Positions 16,201-21,892 of a stretch of 34,061 bases of DNA are shown here, one piece after another. The notes beneath the pieces were generated by a model. That model did not search any database and was not told the origin of the DNA. It worked only from the letters and a program-made list of their open reading frames with translations. Location of the stretch: assembly GCA_900551675.1 (NCBI GenBank), contig URXH01000007.1:1-34061 (forward strand). Reading direction: 5' to 3'. Numbering within the stretch: the first letter of the stretch is position 1; every line of letters begins with the position of its first letter. This DNA is from an uncultured bacterium. Lineage in GTDB: Bacteria; Cyanobacteriota; Vampirovibrionia; Gastranaerophilales; Gastranaerophilaceae. Both the position numbers and the translations under genes were made by a program.

Positions 16201-17602
16201 TTTTGGTAAGTTGTACGGAACTTGTCTTTTTATTATTTTTCCAATAATCTCCGGTAACTTTTTCGCCTGCACCTTTGTAATTAACCAGACCGAGTTTTCT
16301 ATAAGCCGCATCGCGTTCTCTTGCTGCAGCTCTTTTCTGCTGTCTTATCTGTTCATCTCTTGCAAATTCGGCTTTTGCTTCTTCGGCAGATTTTCTGCCC
16401 TGAAGAGCCTTAGCATCAGCATCTAGTTCACGTGGAATTTTTATTTCATCACCTACGCTGAAATATTTATTGTTTTTACCTTTAAGTTTGTCCTGATTTG
16501 CTTCCATCAAATCTTTTGCGGACACTCCGAATTTTTTTGCTATTGATGAAATACTTTCGCCGTTCTGTACGATAATTCCTTCCGTATTACCTTCACCATC
16601 ATATTTTACGGCATATTGTTTACCGTTAACAAGTTTAGCTTGTTCAAGACGTTTTCCGGTTTCGGACTTATAAATCGTAGCAGTTTTATTTTCACCCTCT
16701 GTAACAAGTTCCTGAGTTGTACCATCTTCCATATAAGAACGTTCTGTTTTCTTGTCGGCTTCTGTTATAACTTCCGAAAGAAGCTTGCCGTCTTTTAACT
16801 GCTGAACGGTACTTTTCCCGGGTTCTGTAATATTGGTCGTTACGGTGCCGTCTTCGTTATAGGTGTAATCTGTAGTTCTTGCGACATCATTTCCAAGATC
16901 TTCAATTTTTTGAGTCAATACGGGTTTACCGTCAACATAGGTATAATCAGATTTAACAGAACCTTCCGTAACACTCTGTTTAATCTCCGCACCGTCTTCA
17001 TAATTTATTACGGCAGTTTTTGAACCGTTATTTGTTACTATTGTTTTTTGAACAGGCAGGTCGTTTTCTATATCAGTTGTTTCCGTATCACCGTTTTCCT
17101 GAACAATCTGCTCTTTTGTAAGTTTTCTGTTTTCATCAAAAAATTTTGTTGTAACAGCATTATTTTGGTCAGTTGACATAATTTGAGATGTTTTATCAGG
17201 ATTAATTGTCTCCTGCGAACCGTCTTTATAGGTAACAAGAATTGTCTTTTGCCCGTTCTGTTCAACAACTTTGGATTCCGCAATATTTTCACTGCTCTGC
17301 GAAAGTTCATTTACAAACTTAAACAATTCTTTTTTATCAATATCTTTTAAATTCTGGCTTTTTAAAAACTTTTTGGCTTCACGTTTTGAAAGTTTCTCAT
17401 TACCTGCAGCATCCTGAAGTTGTTCAGTAAACTGCTGCATTTCATTTGCATCCAAAACCCCGTTTTTATCAGTATCCGCTGCATCAAAAATGGATTTTTG
17501 TTCTTCTGTTTTTAACTGCTCGCGTCTGATACCGCCTTTTAACTGCTCGGTATTAACTACGCCGTAATTTTTTGAACCTTTTCCTAATTGAATTTCAGAC
17601 AT
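10286..17602 (-). CDS. Giant multidomain protein with OspF-like lyase and ART-like C-terminal domains
   Basis: A 2438-residue protein without a Sec signal. Seen in order: a canonical EF-hand loop, D43-E54 (DTDKNGVLDANE); beta repeats of DG-turn type (about 110-345); a LysM domain (about 343-390); an Ala/Arg-rich helix; WG-like strands (about 460-600); annexin-like repeats (AADGIGTDNKLLEEG near 617); a Gly/Ala-rich hydrophobic stretch (about 1233-1370); six tandem 15-residue repeats (about 1650-1737); a domain resembling OspF/SpvC and LanL lyases (about 1838-2050; K1922-I-H1924 and K1952); and a C-terminal domain with L-L-H2256-G-T resembling ADP-ribosyltransferases (about 2215-2438). The domain order looks like a secreted or surface effector with delivery modules first and enzymes last, but no immunity or secretion genes adjoin. 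It is a single intact frame. AAGGA lies 17 bases before the ATG. The overall function is unknown. Confidence 0.85.
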   Translation of the reverse strand: MSEIQLGKGSKNYGVVNTEQLKGGIRREQLKTEEQKSIFDAADTDKNGVLDANEMQQFTEQLQDAAGNEKLSKREAKKFLKSQNLKDIDKKELFKFVNELSQSSENIAESKVVEQNGQKTILVTYKDGSQETINPDKTSQIMSTDQNNAVTTKFFDENRKLTKEQIVQENGDTETTDIENDLPVQKTIVTNNGSKTAVINYEDGAEIKQSVTEGSVKSDYTYVDGKPVLTQKIEDLGNDVARTTDYTYNEDGTVTTNITEPGKSTVQQLKDGKLLSEVITEADKKTERSYMEDGTTQELVTEGENKTATIYKSETGKRLEQAKLVNGKQYAVKYDGEGNTEGIIVQNGESISSIAKKFGVSAKDLMEANQDKLKGKNNKYFSVGDEIKIPRELDADAKALQGRKSAEEAKAEFARDEQIRQQKRAAARERDAAYRKLGLVNYKGAGEKVTGDYWKNNKKTSSVQLTKIGNATHGRTIARDKQGKIYVVAHNGVILKDSWVEISAHRKTVKSGNRWYAVEGKNADGYARTDVIDASGNTRVMSHDNKILREDYLEAHKAYVNKPKSEHNNTVSGQKDVTYVKDSNGKVWYFNDKTGRAIVKDGYRDIVNKESDYVANKLHKAADGIGTDNKLLEEGVNNIYSRDILVGVNNRLKARGYKGDKQTMPVEALILAEKSHGSARPLLKTLIDSGTMTIEEQAHTFKRELEHEVHGGLGITYTEDVNEVMQLVNNRDVRLEVEAQFKKDHPELKENEGSLVRSYLAGDGFSAQEVDQFDANWVKTGAYAEARYVYQVDGNGNIAVDKNGRPIIMIDEGDQAHRNGVIGRLVFDYQDKEALNKGLEVVNDDPNSFDYQYLDKRAGEEVAKDPKGKYQSRFTNQDNIQRYLAGFHSDAETGKVDADNVSASNTILFKGEKPPRIQAEESLYDAKNGDYTHTFDSVEPEVYSIMADLVKNGDVKGVKNMNDLYKKALASTNAPDKEDYGVYEARKIKANAILSGQFNYSDEEIADYCITLMHTIDDCKQKGVAGSFANNMKAGDYIGAYEEQLKGILQNNPQVLNAVKAKMQKENFITRVQFTTLDGGEESVTDHKAEHLRIIESIRPISKDEVFYDENGKQITDPARIEEIKASNMEYVEAMRLNVAELEREFKKGVDTEGLLSNAANSVLRYVPVKNRADVQAEYLDAKLQLQQLEAAAQGRLRDSNGKVISVEDLKKEHPELLNKLSRANSNYKQSIAMGKAGIVLAPVVGTTIVVSGGTAALGWGTLGTAAASGVTAGATTYAVNAVDYNTSKTGNTAEAREQNMKDSLVNGVTTAIGVGQMKYIGGLANNMGTTTRTGIRLAATVTADTATGVGAEYVSTGSVSTEGLVSNLILSGTGNLIGVKSLGAKADKTGINSVLPKTSDTPVLNQASSNGKATHSTVRVGEKKGREIQQEVSQAVSNPDISGEDLARIRHQADGISNRDVRRDVQKKVDKAAENLSPQERASFDAANRANAQNNIDHIFEKHSVLNDGDTRVMNEYIKNTDDPDVLKDLREKLTEKEYTYGGVTANYNRLRKAIDDRLASLNPAPVKSNIQQHDDVVAMLNEKAQTGKGLNENDFKQVTAYLETITDEAQFKELTGLLNGKKMTSVQKKQIKELLSAKNSEIKASHIPDTVDESVEVSTPNSADAVDEGVEVSTRNSADAVDEGVEVPTRNSADTVDEGVEVSTRNSADAVDEGVEVSTRNSADAADEGIEVKPEKVANDANAIQDAEIPAQHRDMWKSCKSRIDTLTQEIANLSDKVNPRELLVRGKALLADLKTIGQSVTGSVRSKIQNLYSDLRTMLNNVKVKFQNNRTSSAQKPFKLITSEKEAMDYFKNNIEERAIIWDGGKKIEERSMRNCTDGKPYYMSVEDRTWLYEIHNSSGTGNINADYSAQRKMGTPWKIHIYADSPQEWANAAQVALPILRENKLHYKTLSAVDKNAFLNLEKAFDGGIQKGKAFTVYFRSKEEFTRIAHTLDAAFQKSGLRSSGTVVNERQIGNSGFLSYRNEQAERGVSYNVDGVEDPYLKSLGNADGGVQNGNTSVELSDEIKKNISPNTQTLLKKLEPGRELISNEGDKIYTFRNNNGKIEITAQGEIKPATHAETAANLNSIKSGKFENLSEEISSTFGHKTCESLSKLKPNHRVGFYRGDTHYVVENINGKIEIISKTPKVEVNFDIPLSNRTPAGKNNKGISMNDALTKEQKQVYNSSYQAFMDSKDNRIIHTHTNTLSTDNLLHGTTLEALIKDGGVLDNGLVPRELSGKTAASYADGSIPDTLTPLCTDTWDVRGNYSIRDYFDSRSNHWKNDGEANFLPNSNQTRSPFVLVLDTKSIDPTIMKNSFEVNNNGQSVLFEHGNMSRGHNYPTHRALPIGAPSNSIEKIIVDTRIVDGYELNQLRSKIFQNDLDIKLYDLDGNEIWY
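12405..12654. repeat. Six-copy 45-bp tandem repeat within the giant gene
   Basis: Near-identical 45-base units encode SADAVDEGVEVSTRN with small changes (first unit degenerate PDTVDESVEVSTPN, last SADAADEGIEVKPEK). For example GGCGGAAT recurs at 12428 and 12473, exactly 45 bases apart. The encoded acidic hinge separates the hydrophobic/helical part of the protein from the two C-terminal enzyme-like domains. Near-identity at DNA level suggests recent expansion and likely copy-number variation between strains. Confidence 0.9.
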
Positions 17603-17686
17603 TTTTTGTGTTTTAAATCCTTTTTTACTGCACTATAAGTTCAGCTACGGCAATATACGAAACAATCTTTAGAGACTTTTCCCCTC

Positions 17687-17706
17687 CCTATCCTATCCTA
17701 TCCTAT
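17687..17706. repeat. Pentanucleotide repeat CCTAT x4 in the giant gene's leader
   Basis: Four perfect CCTAT units (AGGAT-type on the coding strand) lie just downstream of the predicted -10 (TATAAT at 17717-17712) of the giant gene, at or right after the predicted transcript start. The tract continues on the coding strand into a purine run AGGGAGGGGAAAAG. Confidence 0.75.
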
Positions 17707-17711
17707 GAGGC

Positions 17712-17744
17712 ATTATATCGGGGTTTCAGCCGTTTTAAAACCCG
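17712..17744 (-). promoter_or_regulatory. Candidate promoter and operator of the giant gene
   Basis: On the minus strand a perfect TATAAT (17717-17712) lies 110 bases before the ATG. An inverted repeat CGGGGTTT (17719-17726)/AAAACCCG (17737-17744), seven of eight pairs, fills the -35 to -10 spacer. No good -35 is visible, which together with the palindrome suggests activator or repressor control. Confidence 0.4.
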
Positions 17745-17877
17745 AATTTACATTTCGTAACATGCAACACATATTATCTCTTGTATTAAGTATTGTTACG
17801 GAATTATTTAAAAAAAAATGTTTTTAAAGTATGCTTGGCGTGTGTGCATGTGTACACTTAATAAAGAAAGGGAAATT

Positions 17878-18519
17878 ATGCCAAAATTTAATCTGATGTC
17901 ATATATTATGCCCCCCGAAGATAAAATGTTTTTTACATATTTTCAGGACAGCGCGGAAATCTGCCAGAAAACCGCAAGGCTCTATGACAAAATTATGCAT
18001 GACCATTTAAACGATGAATATAAAGAAAAAGCTCTTAAGTATAAGAAAAAAGGGAAATTATCCTATAAAGCGGTATTAAAACAATTAAACAAAAGCTTTA
18101 TAACGCCTATTGAGAGAGAAGACATTCAAACAATTGCGGTTCAATTAAATAAAATTACGAAAAAAATTGTCAAAGCCTGTTTAAATTTGGAAGTGTACAG
18201 ATTAAATAATTACACTGACGAAATGAAAGAACAGGCTTTAACTTTGGTTCAGGCAACAGATAAGCTCGCTGAAATTATTAAATTATTCAAAAAAGTTTCC
18301 GATGTTGAGAAAATTACAAAACTGAACATTGAAATGAAAGAAATTGAATCACACGGAGATGAAATTCACCGCCGTGCAATGGGCAATCTGTTTTCAGGTA
18401 AATATGAAGCTCTTGAAGTTATTAAATTAAGAGATATGTATAAAGAAATTGAAAATGCATTTGATGCCTGTTTTTATGTATCGGACACAATTCTGAATGT
18501 AGTATTGAAACAGTCCTAG
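17878..18519 (+). CDS. DUF47/PhoU-like protein, partner of Pit transporter
   Basis: A 213-residue, mostly helical cytoplasmic protein of the DUF47 (TIGR00153) family, distant relatives of PhoU that are usually encoded directly before Pit-type phosphate transporters and are thought to regulate them. Visible signs are the N-terminal FFTYFQDSAEICQKTARLYD and the C-terminal EIESHGDEIHRRAMGNLFSG helix, with KLRDMYKEIENAFDACFYVSD near the end, which carry the acidic metal-binding E-x-x-x-D-type pattern of PhoU bundles. The start at 17878 is preferred over an upstream ATG at 17818 because AAAGGGA precedes it and the extra residues are not family-like. Pit follows 12 bases later. Confidence 0.88.
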   Translation: MPKFNLMSYIMPPEDKMFFTYFQDSAEICQKTARLYDKIMHDHLNDEYKEKALKYKKKGKLSYKAVLKQLNKSFITPIEREDIQTIAVQLNKITKKIVKACLNLEVYRLNNYTDEMKEQALTLVQATDKLAEIIKLFKKVSDVEKITKLNIEMKEIESHGDEIHRRAMGNLFSGKYEALEVIKLRDMYKEIENAFDACFYVSDTILNVVLKQS

Positions 18520-18531
18520 GGAATTAAGAAT

Positions 18532-19548
18532 ATGACAATAACCATTTTACTTTTAATAGCCGTAGTTCTCGTGGCACTGGCATTTGAATTTATAAACGGA
18601 TTTCATGACTGCGCAAACGCAATTGCAACAGTCGTATCAACAAAAGTTTTATCCCCTAAGCAGGCTGTACTTTTTGGTGCAACTCTTGAATTTGCAGGAG
18701 CTCTCACAGGAACTCACGTTGCAAAAACGATAGGTGCCGGAATTGTTAACGCTGATATGATTACTTTGACAGTAATTTTCTGTGCACTTTTAGCAGCCGT
18801 CATCTGGAATTTGTTTACATGGTGGTTAGGGCTTCCTTCAAGTTCATCGCATGCACTCATCGGAGGACTTTTGGGAGCTGCAATAGTAAAAGCAGGTCCG
18901 GGCGTTGTTCATCTGAGCACTTTGATGGACAAAGTTATAATCCCTATGTTTACATCTCCGGTTCTGGGGTTCTGTGTAGGATTTACTCTTATGCTTTTAA
19001 TTGCGTGGGTTATCCTTATTTTGAGAGAAAATCCCCAAACCGTTAACAAACAGTTCAGAAAATTACAGCTTATTTCATCCGGCTTAATGGCTCTTAGCCA
19101 CGGTTCAAACGATGCTCAAAAAACAATGGGTATAATAACTCTTGCACTTTTAGCAGGCGGAGTTTTGCATAAAAGCCCGTCAGGAGAATTTGAAATTCCA
19201 TTGTTCGTAATCATTGCCTGCGCAATCACAATGGCAGCAGGAACCATGAACGGCGGATGGAAAATTATTAAAACAATGGGGCATAAAATTATAAAATTAA
19301 AACCCATACACGGATTTGCCGCTGAAACTTCTGCAGCAGGCTTAATTTTGGCAGCTTCGCATTTCGGTATACCTTTAAGCACCACACACGTTATATCAAC
19401 GGCAATTATGGGTGTAGGCTCAACATTCCATGCACACGCAGTTAAGTGGAGAATTGTAGGAAATATAGTTATTGCCTGGGTTTTGACAATACCTGCGTGT
19501 ATGATTATTTCATCTGTAATATATTATTTAATTTACAAAATAATATAG
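18532..19548 (+). CDS. pit: Low-affinity inorganic phosphate transporter (Pit family)
   Basis: A 338-residue inner-membrane protein with about ten hydrophobic helices. It carries both copies of the PiT signature: GFHDCANAIATVVSTK near residue 25 and ALSHGSNDAQKTMGII near residue 190, the usual inverted-duplicate arrangement. WWLGLPSSSSHALIGG and GIPLSTTHVISTAIMG are the matching helix-hairpin motifs after each. Family members carry phosphate (often as metal-phosphate) in symport with H+ or Na+. Length is on the short side, like many bacterial/archaeal PiTs lacking the big loop. AGGGAA precedes the ATG, and the DUF47 gene directly upstream forms a two-gene operon. Confidence 0.95.
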   Translation: MTITILLLIAVVLVALAFEFINGFHDCANAIATVVSTKVLSPKQAVLFGATLEFAGALTGTHVAKTIGAGIVNADMITLTVIFCALLAAVIWNLFTWWLGLPSSSSHALIGGLLGAAIVKAGPGVVHLSTLMDKVIIPMFTSPVLGFCVGFTLMLLIAWVILILRENPQTVNKQFRKLQLISSGLMALSHGSNDAQKTMGIITLALLAGGVLHKSPSGEFEIPLFVIIACAITMAAGTMNGGWKIIKTMGHKIIKLKPIHGFAAETSAAGLILAASHFGIPLSTTHVISTAIMGVGSTFHAHAVKWRIVGNIVIAWVLTIPACMIISSVIYYLIYKII

Positions 19549-19630
19549 AAGAAGTAAAAATTTCCCCTTTTTACTAATGAAGAAATTATCAATATATGTT
19601 TTTATCTTCATGAAAAGGAGGAAATTTTTA

Positions 19631-20362
19631 ATGTCTGATAAAAATAATAAAAAAATTTTTGAAGCAGAAATCTGCGAAGTGTGCCAGTTGAAAAAAACGA
19701 AAAAAATTCTCATGGTTGTAACTCAAGCTGACCACTTTGAAGATATACAACACACAAAAACCGGTCTGTGGTTAGAAGAATTTGCCGTTCCGTATCTTGC
19801 ATTTACAGAAAATGGCTATGAAGTTACAACAGCAACACCTTCCGGTGGTAAAACTCCGCTTGATCCCGAAAGTGAAAATTTATCTGAAGATATTAAATGG
19901 CACAAAGCTAAAGAAGCTCTCGGTGATACACAATCGCTTGATACAATTGATTTTATAAGTTATGATGCACTTGTACTGCCGGGCGGACACGGACCAATGT
20001 TCGACTTATATAAAGATGAAACACTAGGGCAGATAATAAATGATTTTGAAGAAAGAAAAAAACTTATTGCAGCAGTGTGTCATGGTCCTGCAGGCCTGCT
20101 CAGTGCGAAAAAAAACGGCATACCTTTTGTAAACGGCAAAAAATTGACTTGCTTTACAAATGAAGAAGAATATTATTATAAAAAAGAAAATCTGACCCCG
20201 TTTTTTCTTGAAGATGCTTTAAAAGATGCAGGAGCCGAATTTGTAAAAAAAGGTGCAGGCGAAATTAATATTATTGAAGACGACAATTTAATAACCGGAC
20301 AAAATTTTCAATCAAGCAAAGCATTTGCAAATGCAGTAATCAATTATTTAAACCGCTGTTAG
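19631..20362 (+). CDS. DJ-1/PfpI superfamily protein, Hsp31-like
   Basis: A 243-residue cytoplasmic protein of the class I glutamine-amidotransferase-like fold. The nucleophile elbow is AAVCHGPAG with C150. The upstream acid is expected in TGLWLEEF (E49/E50), and VLPGGHGPMFDL is the usual strand-turn. These features match the Hsp31/glyoxalase III-chaperone type that acts on methylglyoxal or glycated targets; which activity applies is not known. The N-terminus has an extra C-x-x-C (EICEVCQ, residues 15-18) not typical of the family, possibly redox-active. The start at 19631 is set by GGAGG ten bases upstream; an ATG at 19577 is less likely. An HxlR regulator follows. Confidence 0.9.
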   Translation: MSDKNNKKIFEAEICEVCQLKKTKKILMVVTQADHFEDIQHTKTGLWLEEFAVPYLAFTENGYEVTTATPSGGKTPLDPESENLSEDIKWHKAKEALGDTQSLDTIDFISYDALVLPGGHGPMFDLYKDETLGQIINDFEERKKLIAAVCHGPAGLLSAKKNGIPFVNGKKLTCFTNEEEYYYKKENLTPFFLEDALKDAGAEFVKKGAGEINIIEDDNLITGQNFQSSKAFANAVINYLNRC

Positions 20363-20372
20363 CGGTTTTTTT
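20351..20372 (+). terminator. Intrinsic terminator overlapping the DJ-1-like stop codon
   Basis: AACCGCT-GTT-AGCGGTT with a 7-bp perfect stem and a run of Ts. The gene's TAG (20360-20362) lies across the loop and the second arm. Confidence 0.85.
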
Positions 20373-20409
20373 GACTTTAAAAATAAAATCTGATAGTATT
20401 AATTTGTTA

Positions 20410-20420
20410 TTAGTTACTAA
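20410..20420. promoter_or_regulatory. Palindrome upstream of the HxlR gene
   Basis: TTAGT-T-ACTAA is a perfect 5+1+5 palindrome 20 bases before the HxlR start and after the terminator of the DJ-1-like gene. It is a candidate autoregulatory site. Confidence 0.35.
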
Positions 20421-20439
20421 AAGATACTTAGGAAATCAG

Positions 20440-20781
20440 ATGGAACTTAAAGAGCTTCCAAAATGTCCGGTTGAAACGACATTAAAACTCATCGGCGAAA
20501 AGTGGAAAATTCTTATCATAAGAGATTTGCTTAACGGTACAAAACGCTTCGGGGAATTAAAAAAAGCCTGCAGCGGAATATCACAGAAAGTGCTGACAAC
20601 AAACCTCCGCTCAATGGAAGATGACGGTCTTGTAAAAAGAGAGGTTTTTGCGGAAGTTCCCCCCAGAGTTGAATACACACTGACAGATGTCGGATACAGT
20701 CTTGCACCTGTTTTAAATTCCATGGCGAGCTGGGGAACAGATTACAAAACTTTCTTGAAACTTCTTAAAAAAAGAGGTTAA
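20440..20781 (+). CDS. HxlR-family winged-helix regulator
   Basis: A 113-residue DNA-binding protein. It has the HxlR pattern KCPVETTLKLIGEKWKILII, then LLNGTKRFGELKKACSGISQ (recognition helix), VLTTNLRSMEDDGLVKR and a beta wing (EVPPRVEYTLTDVGYSL). C9 in the N-terminal CPVE is at the place of the redox-sensing cysteine of HypR/YodB-type members, which control genes for quinone, aldehyde and disulfide stress. Linkage to the DJ-1/PfpI gene upstream fits such a role (inference). The start at 20440 is chosen because TTAGGAAA precedes it and the CPVE cysteine falls at the family position. TTAGT-T-ACTAA (20410-20420) upstream is a possible operator. Confidence 0.9.
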   Translation: MELKELPKCPVETTLKLIGEKWKILIIRDLLNGTKRFGELKKACSGISQKVLTTNLRSMEDDGLVKREVFAEVPPRVEYTLTDVGYSLAPVLNSMASWGTDYKTFLKLLKKRG

Positions 20782-20894
20782 TATATTAGTGTGCCCGACA
20801 GGGTAATATTTTACAAAATTTAATTGTGTATAATACTTTACATAAAATAGTAAAAATTATTTTATCATGTATTATATATGTAGGAGAAATTTAT

Positions 20895-21542
20895 ATGAAG
20901 TTATTAACAGCTATTCATCAAGCGTTTCCTGAAAAAAAAGAAGATTCTCACTTGAAACTTCTTTATTCTAATTTGAGTCCTAAAACAAGGGAAGAAATAA
21001 TTTATCGCAAAAACGGCAAGTCCATAGATAGAGTAATTGAAATTGACATTGCCACAGGCTCAAGAGTGAAAACCACTCATTATGATTATTTTAACGATAA
21101 AAAAATTCGTTCCATTGACGAATATGACAGAAATTCAGGCAAGAAAATAAGAACCGTTAATTATGTTCTATATAAATCAATTGATGAATATGATTTAAAC
21201 ACTGGCAAAAAACTCCGTACAATAAATTATAATATAAAAGATGATACAAAAATTTCATCAATACAGGAATATGATCCGGAAACAGGTAATATTATTACAA
21301 TTTCTATCTACAAACGAGACGGCAAAACCGTAAGCATAATAAAAAAAATTGACCCTGAAACTCAAAAAGTTACAAGCTGGGTAAATAATAAAAATATTGA
21401 TTACAAACCTGTTGAACCTGCCAGAATAATGACCAGATCGTATGATAATATCAAACTTACAGAACCGAAAAATAAAGAAGATATTGCAAAATTAATTGAT
21501 AACCTGTACAAAAATCAATTAAAATTTGAAAATATAAGATAA
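20895..21542 (+). CDS. DUF2963-like repeat protein of unknown function
   Basis: A 215-residue cytoplasmic protein made mainly of short repeats of the form I-x-EYDxxTGKKxRTxNY: EIDIATGSRVKT, EYDRNSGKKIRT, EYDLNTGKKLRT, EYDPETGNIITI, KIDPETQKVTSW. These are spaced about 25-35 residues apart and look like DUF2963/MORN-like beta hairpins known from phytoplasmas and other host-associated bacteria. Their role is not established. An N-terminal segment (FPEKKEDSHLKLLYSNLSPK) and a C-terminal helix lie outside the repeats. There is no signal peptide when the start at 20895, with TAGGAG eight bases before it, is used; an ATG at 20826 would add a hydrophobic N-terminus. A bidirectional terminator follows. 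Confidence 0.7.
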   Translation: MKLLTAIHQAFPEKKEDSHLKLLYSNLSPKTREEIIYRKNGKSIDRVIEIDIATGSRVKTTHYDYFNDKKIRSIDEYDRNSGKKIRTVNYVLYKSIDEYDLNTGKKLRTINYNIKDDTKISSIQEYDPETGNIITISIYKRDGKTVSIIKKIDPETQKVTSWVNNKNIDYKPVEPARIMTRSYDNIKLTEPKNKEDIAKLIDNLYKNQLKFENIR

Positions 21543-21573
21543 TTAACTAAAAAAATACAGCTTATAAAAAAAC

Positions 21574-21614
21574 ATCCGCTTTCAATATAAAAAATGAAAG
21601 CGGATATTTTTTTA
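21574..21614. terminator. Bidirectional intrinsic terminator between convergent genes
   Basis: Perfect 11-bp stem ATCCGCTTTCA/TGAAAGCGGAT. A T-run follows on the plus strand and an A-run (reads as Ts on the minus strand) precedes it, so it can end both the DUF2963-like gene and the minus-strand TPR operon. Confidence 0.85.
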
Positions 21615-21618
21615 TTAT

Positions 21619-21879
21619 CTAATTTTTACTCAAAATTTTTTCTTTTTGCTCTTTCAGCCTTTGTTTAAACAAAACTTTCTGAAAAAGATTGTACATTTTA
21701 TCGCTGTTTACAACGGTAATCTGTGTCTTTTTGTTAACAAAATCAATATTAACATAAGGTTTCTGGCTGAATATATTATTTTCAATATTAACAAGTTGAA
21801 ACAGCCCTTCAGTTAATACACTGATGGGCTCTCTCAAAAATATTTCAAATGTTTTTCGAATATCGAATTTTTTTTTCAT
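21619..21879 (-). CDS. Small protein of unknown function, downstream of the TPR gene
   Basis: An 86-residue basic protein, not recognised (KKKFDIRKTFEIFLREPISV near the start, VLFKQRLKEQKEKILSKN at the end). A beta-rich middle (YVNIDFVNKKTQITVVNSD) sits between two basic helices. The start at 21879, 13 bases after the TPR stop, is used; a longer frame reaches into the TPR gene's end. There is no clear Shine-Dalgarno, so it probably relies on read-through from the TPR gene. It may be a partner of the TPR protein, but nothing in the sequence shows this. Confidence 0.55.
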   Translation of the reverse strand: MKKKFDIRKTFEIFLREPISVLTEGLFQLVNIENNIFSQKPYVNIDFVNKKTQITVVNSDKMYNLFQKVLFKQRLKEQKEKILSKN

Positions 21880-21892
21880 GTCCGGTTTTATA

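Noticed and set aside
10286..17602. Several open frames of 60-110 codons on the plus strand opposite the giant gene
   Set aside because: They have no ribosome site, no recognisable domain, and lie inside a continuous frame with clear domains; they are antisense shadows.
17756..17800. CGTAACA...TGTTACG as a Pho-box for the phosphate operon
   Set aside because: It is a real 7-base inverted repeat but does not match PhoB direct-repeat sites; too little to call a phosphate regulator site.
17818..17877. Upstream ATG giving a 20-residue longer DUF47 protein
   Set aside because: No ribosome site before it, whereas the ATG at 17878 has AAAGGGA and starts at the family N-terminus.
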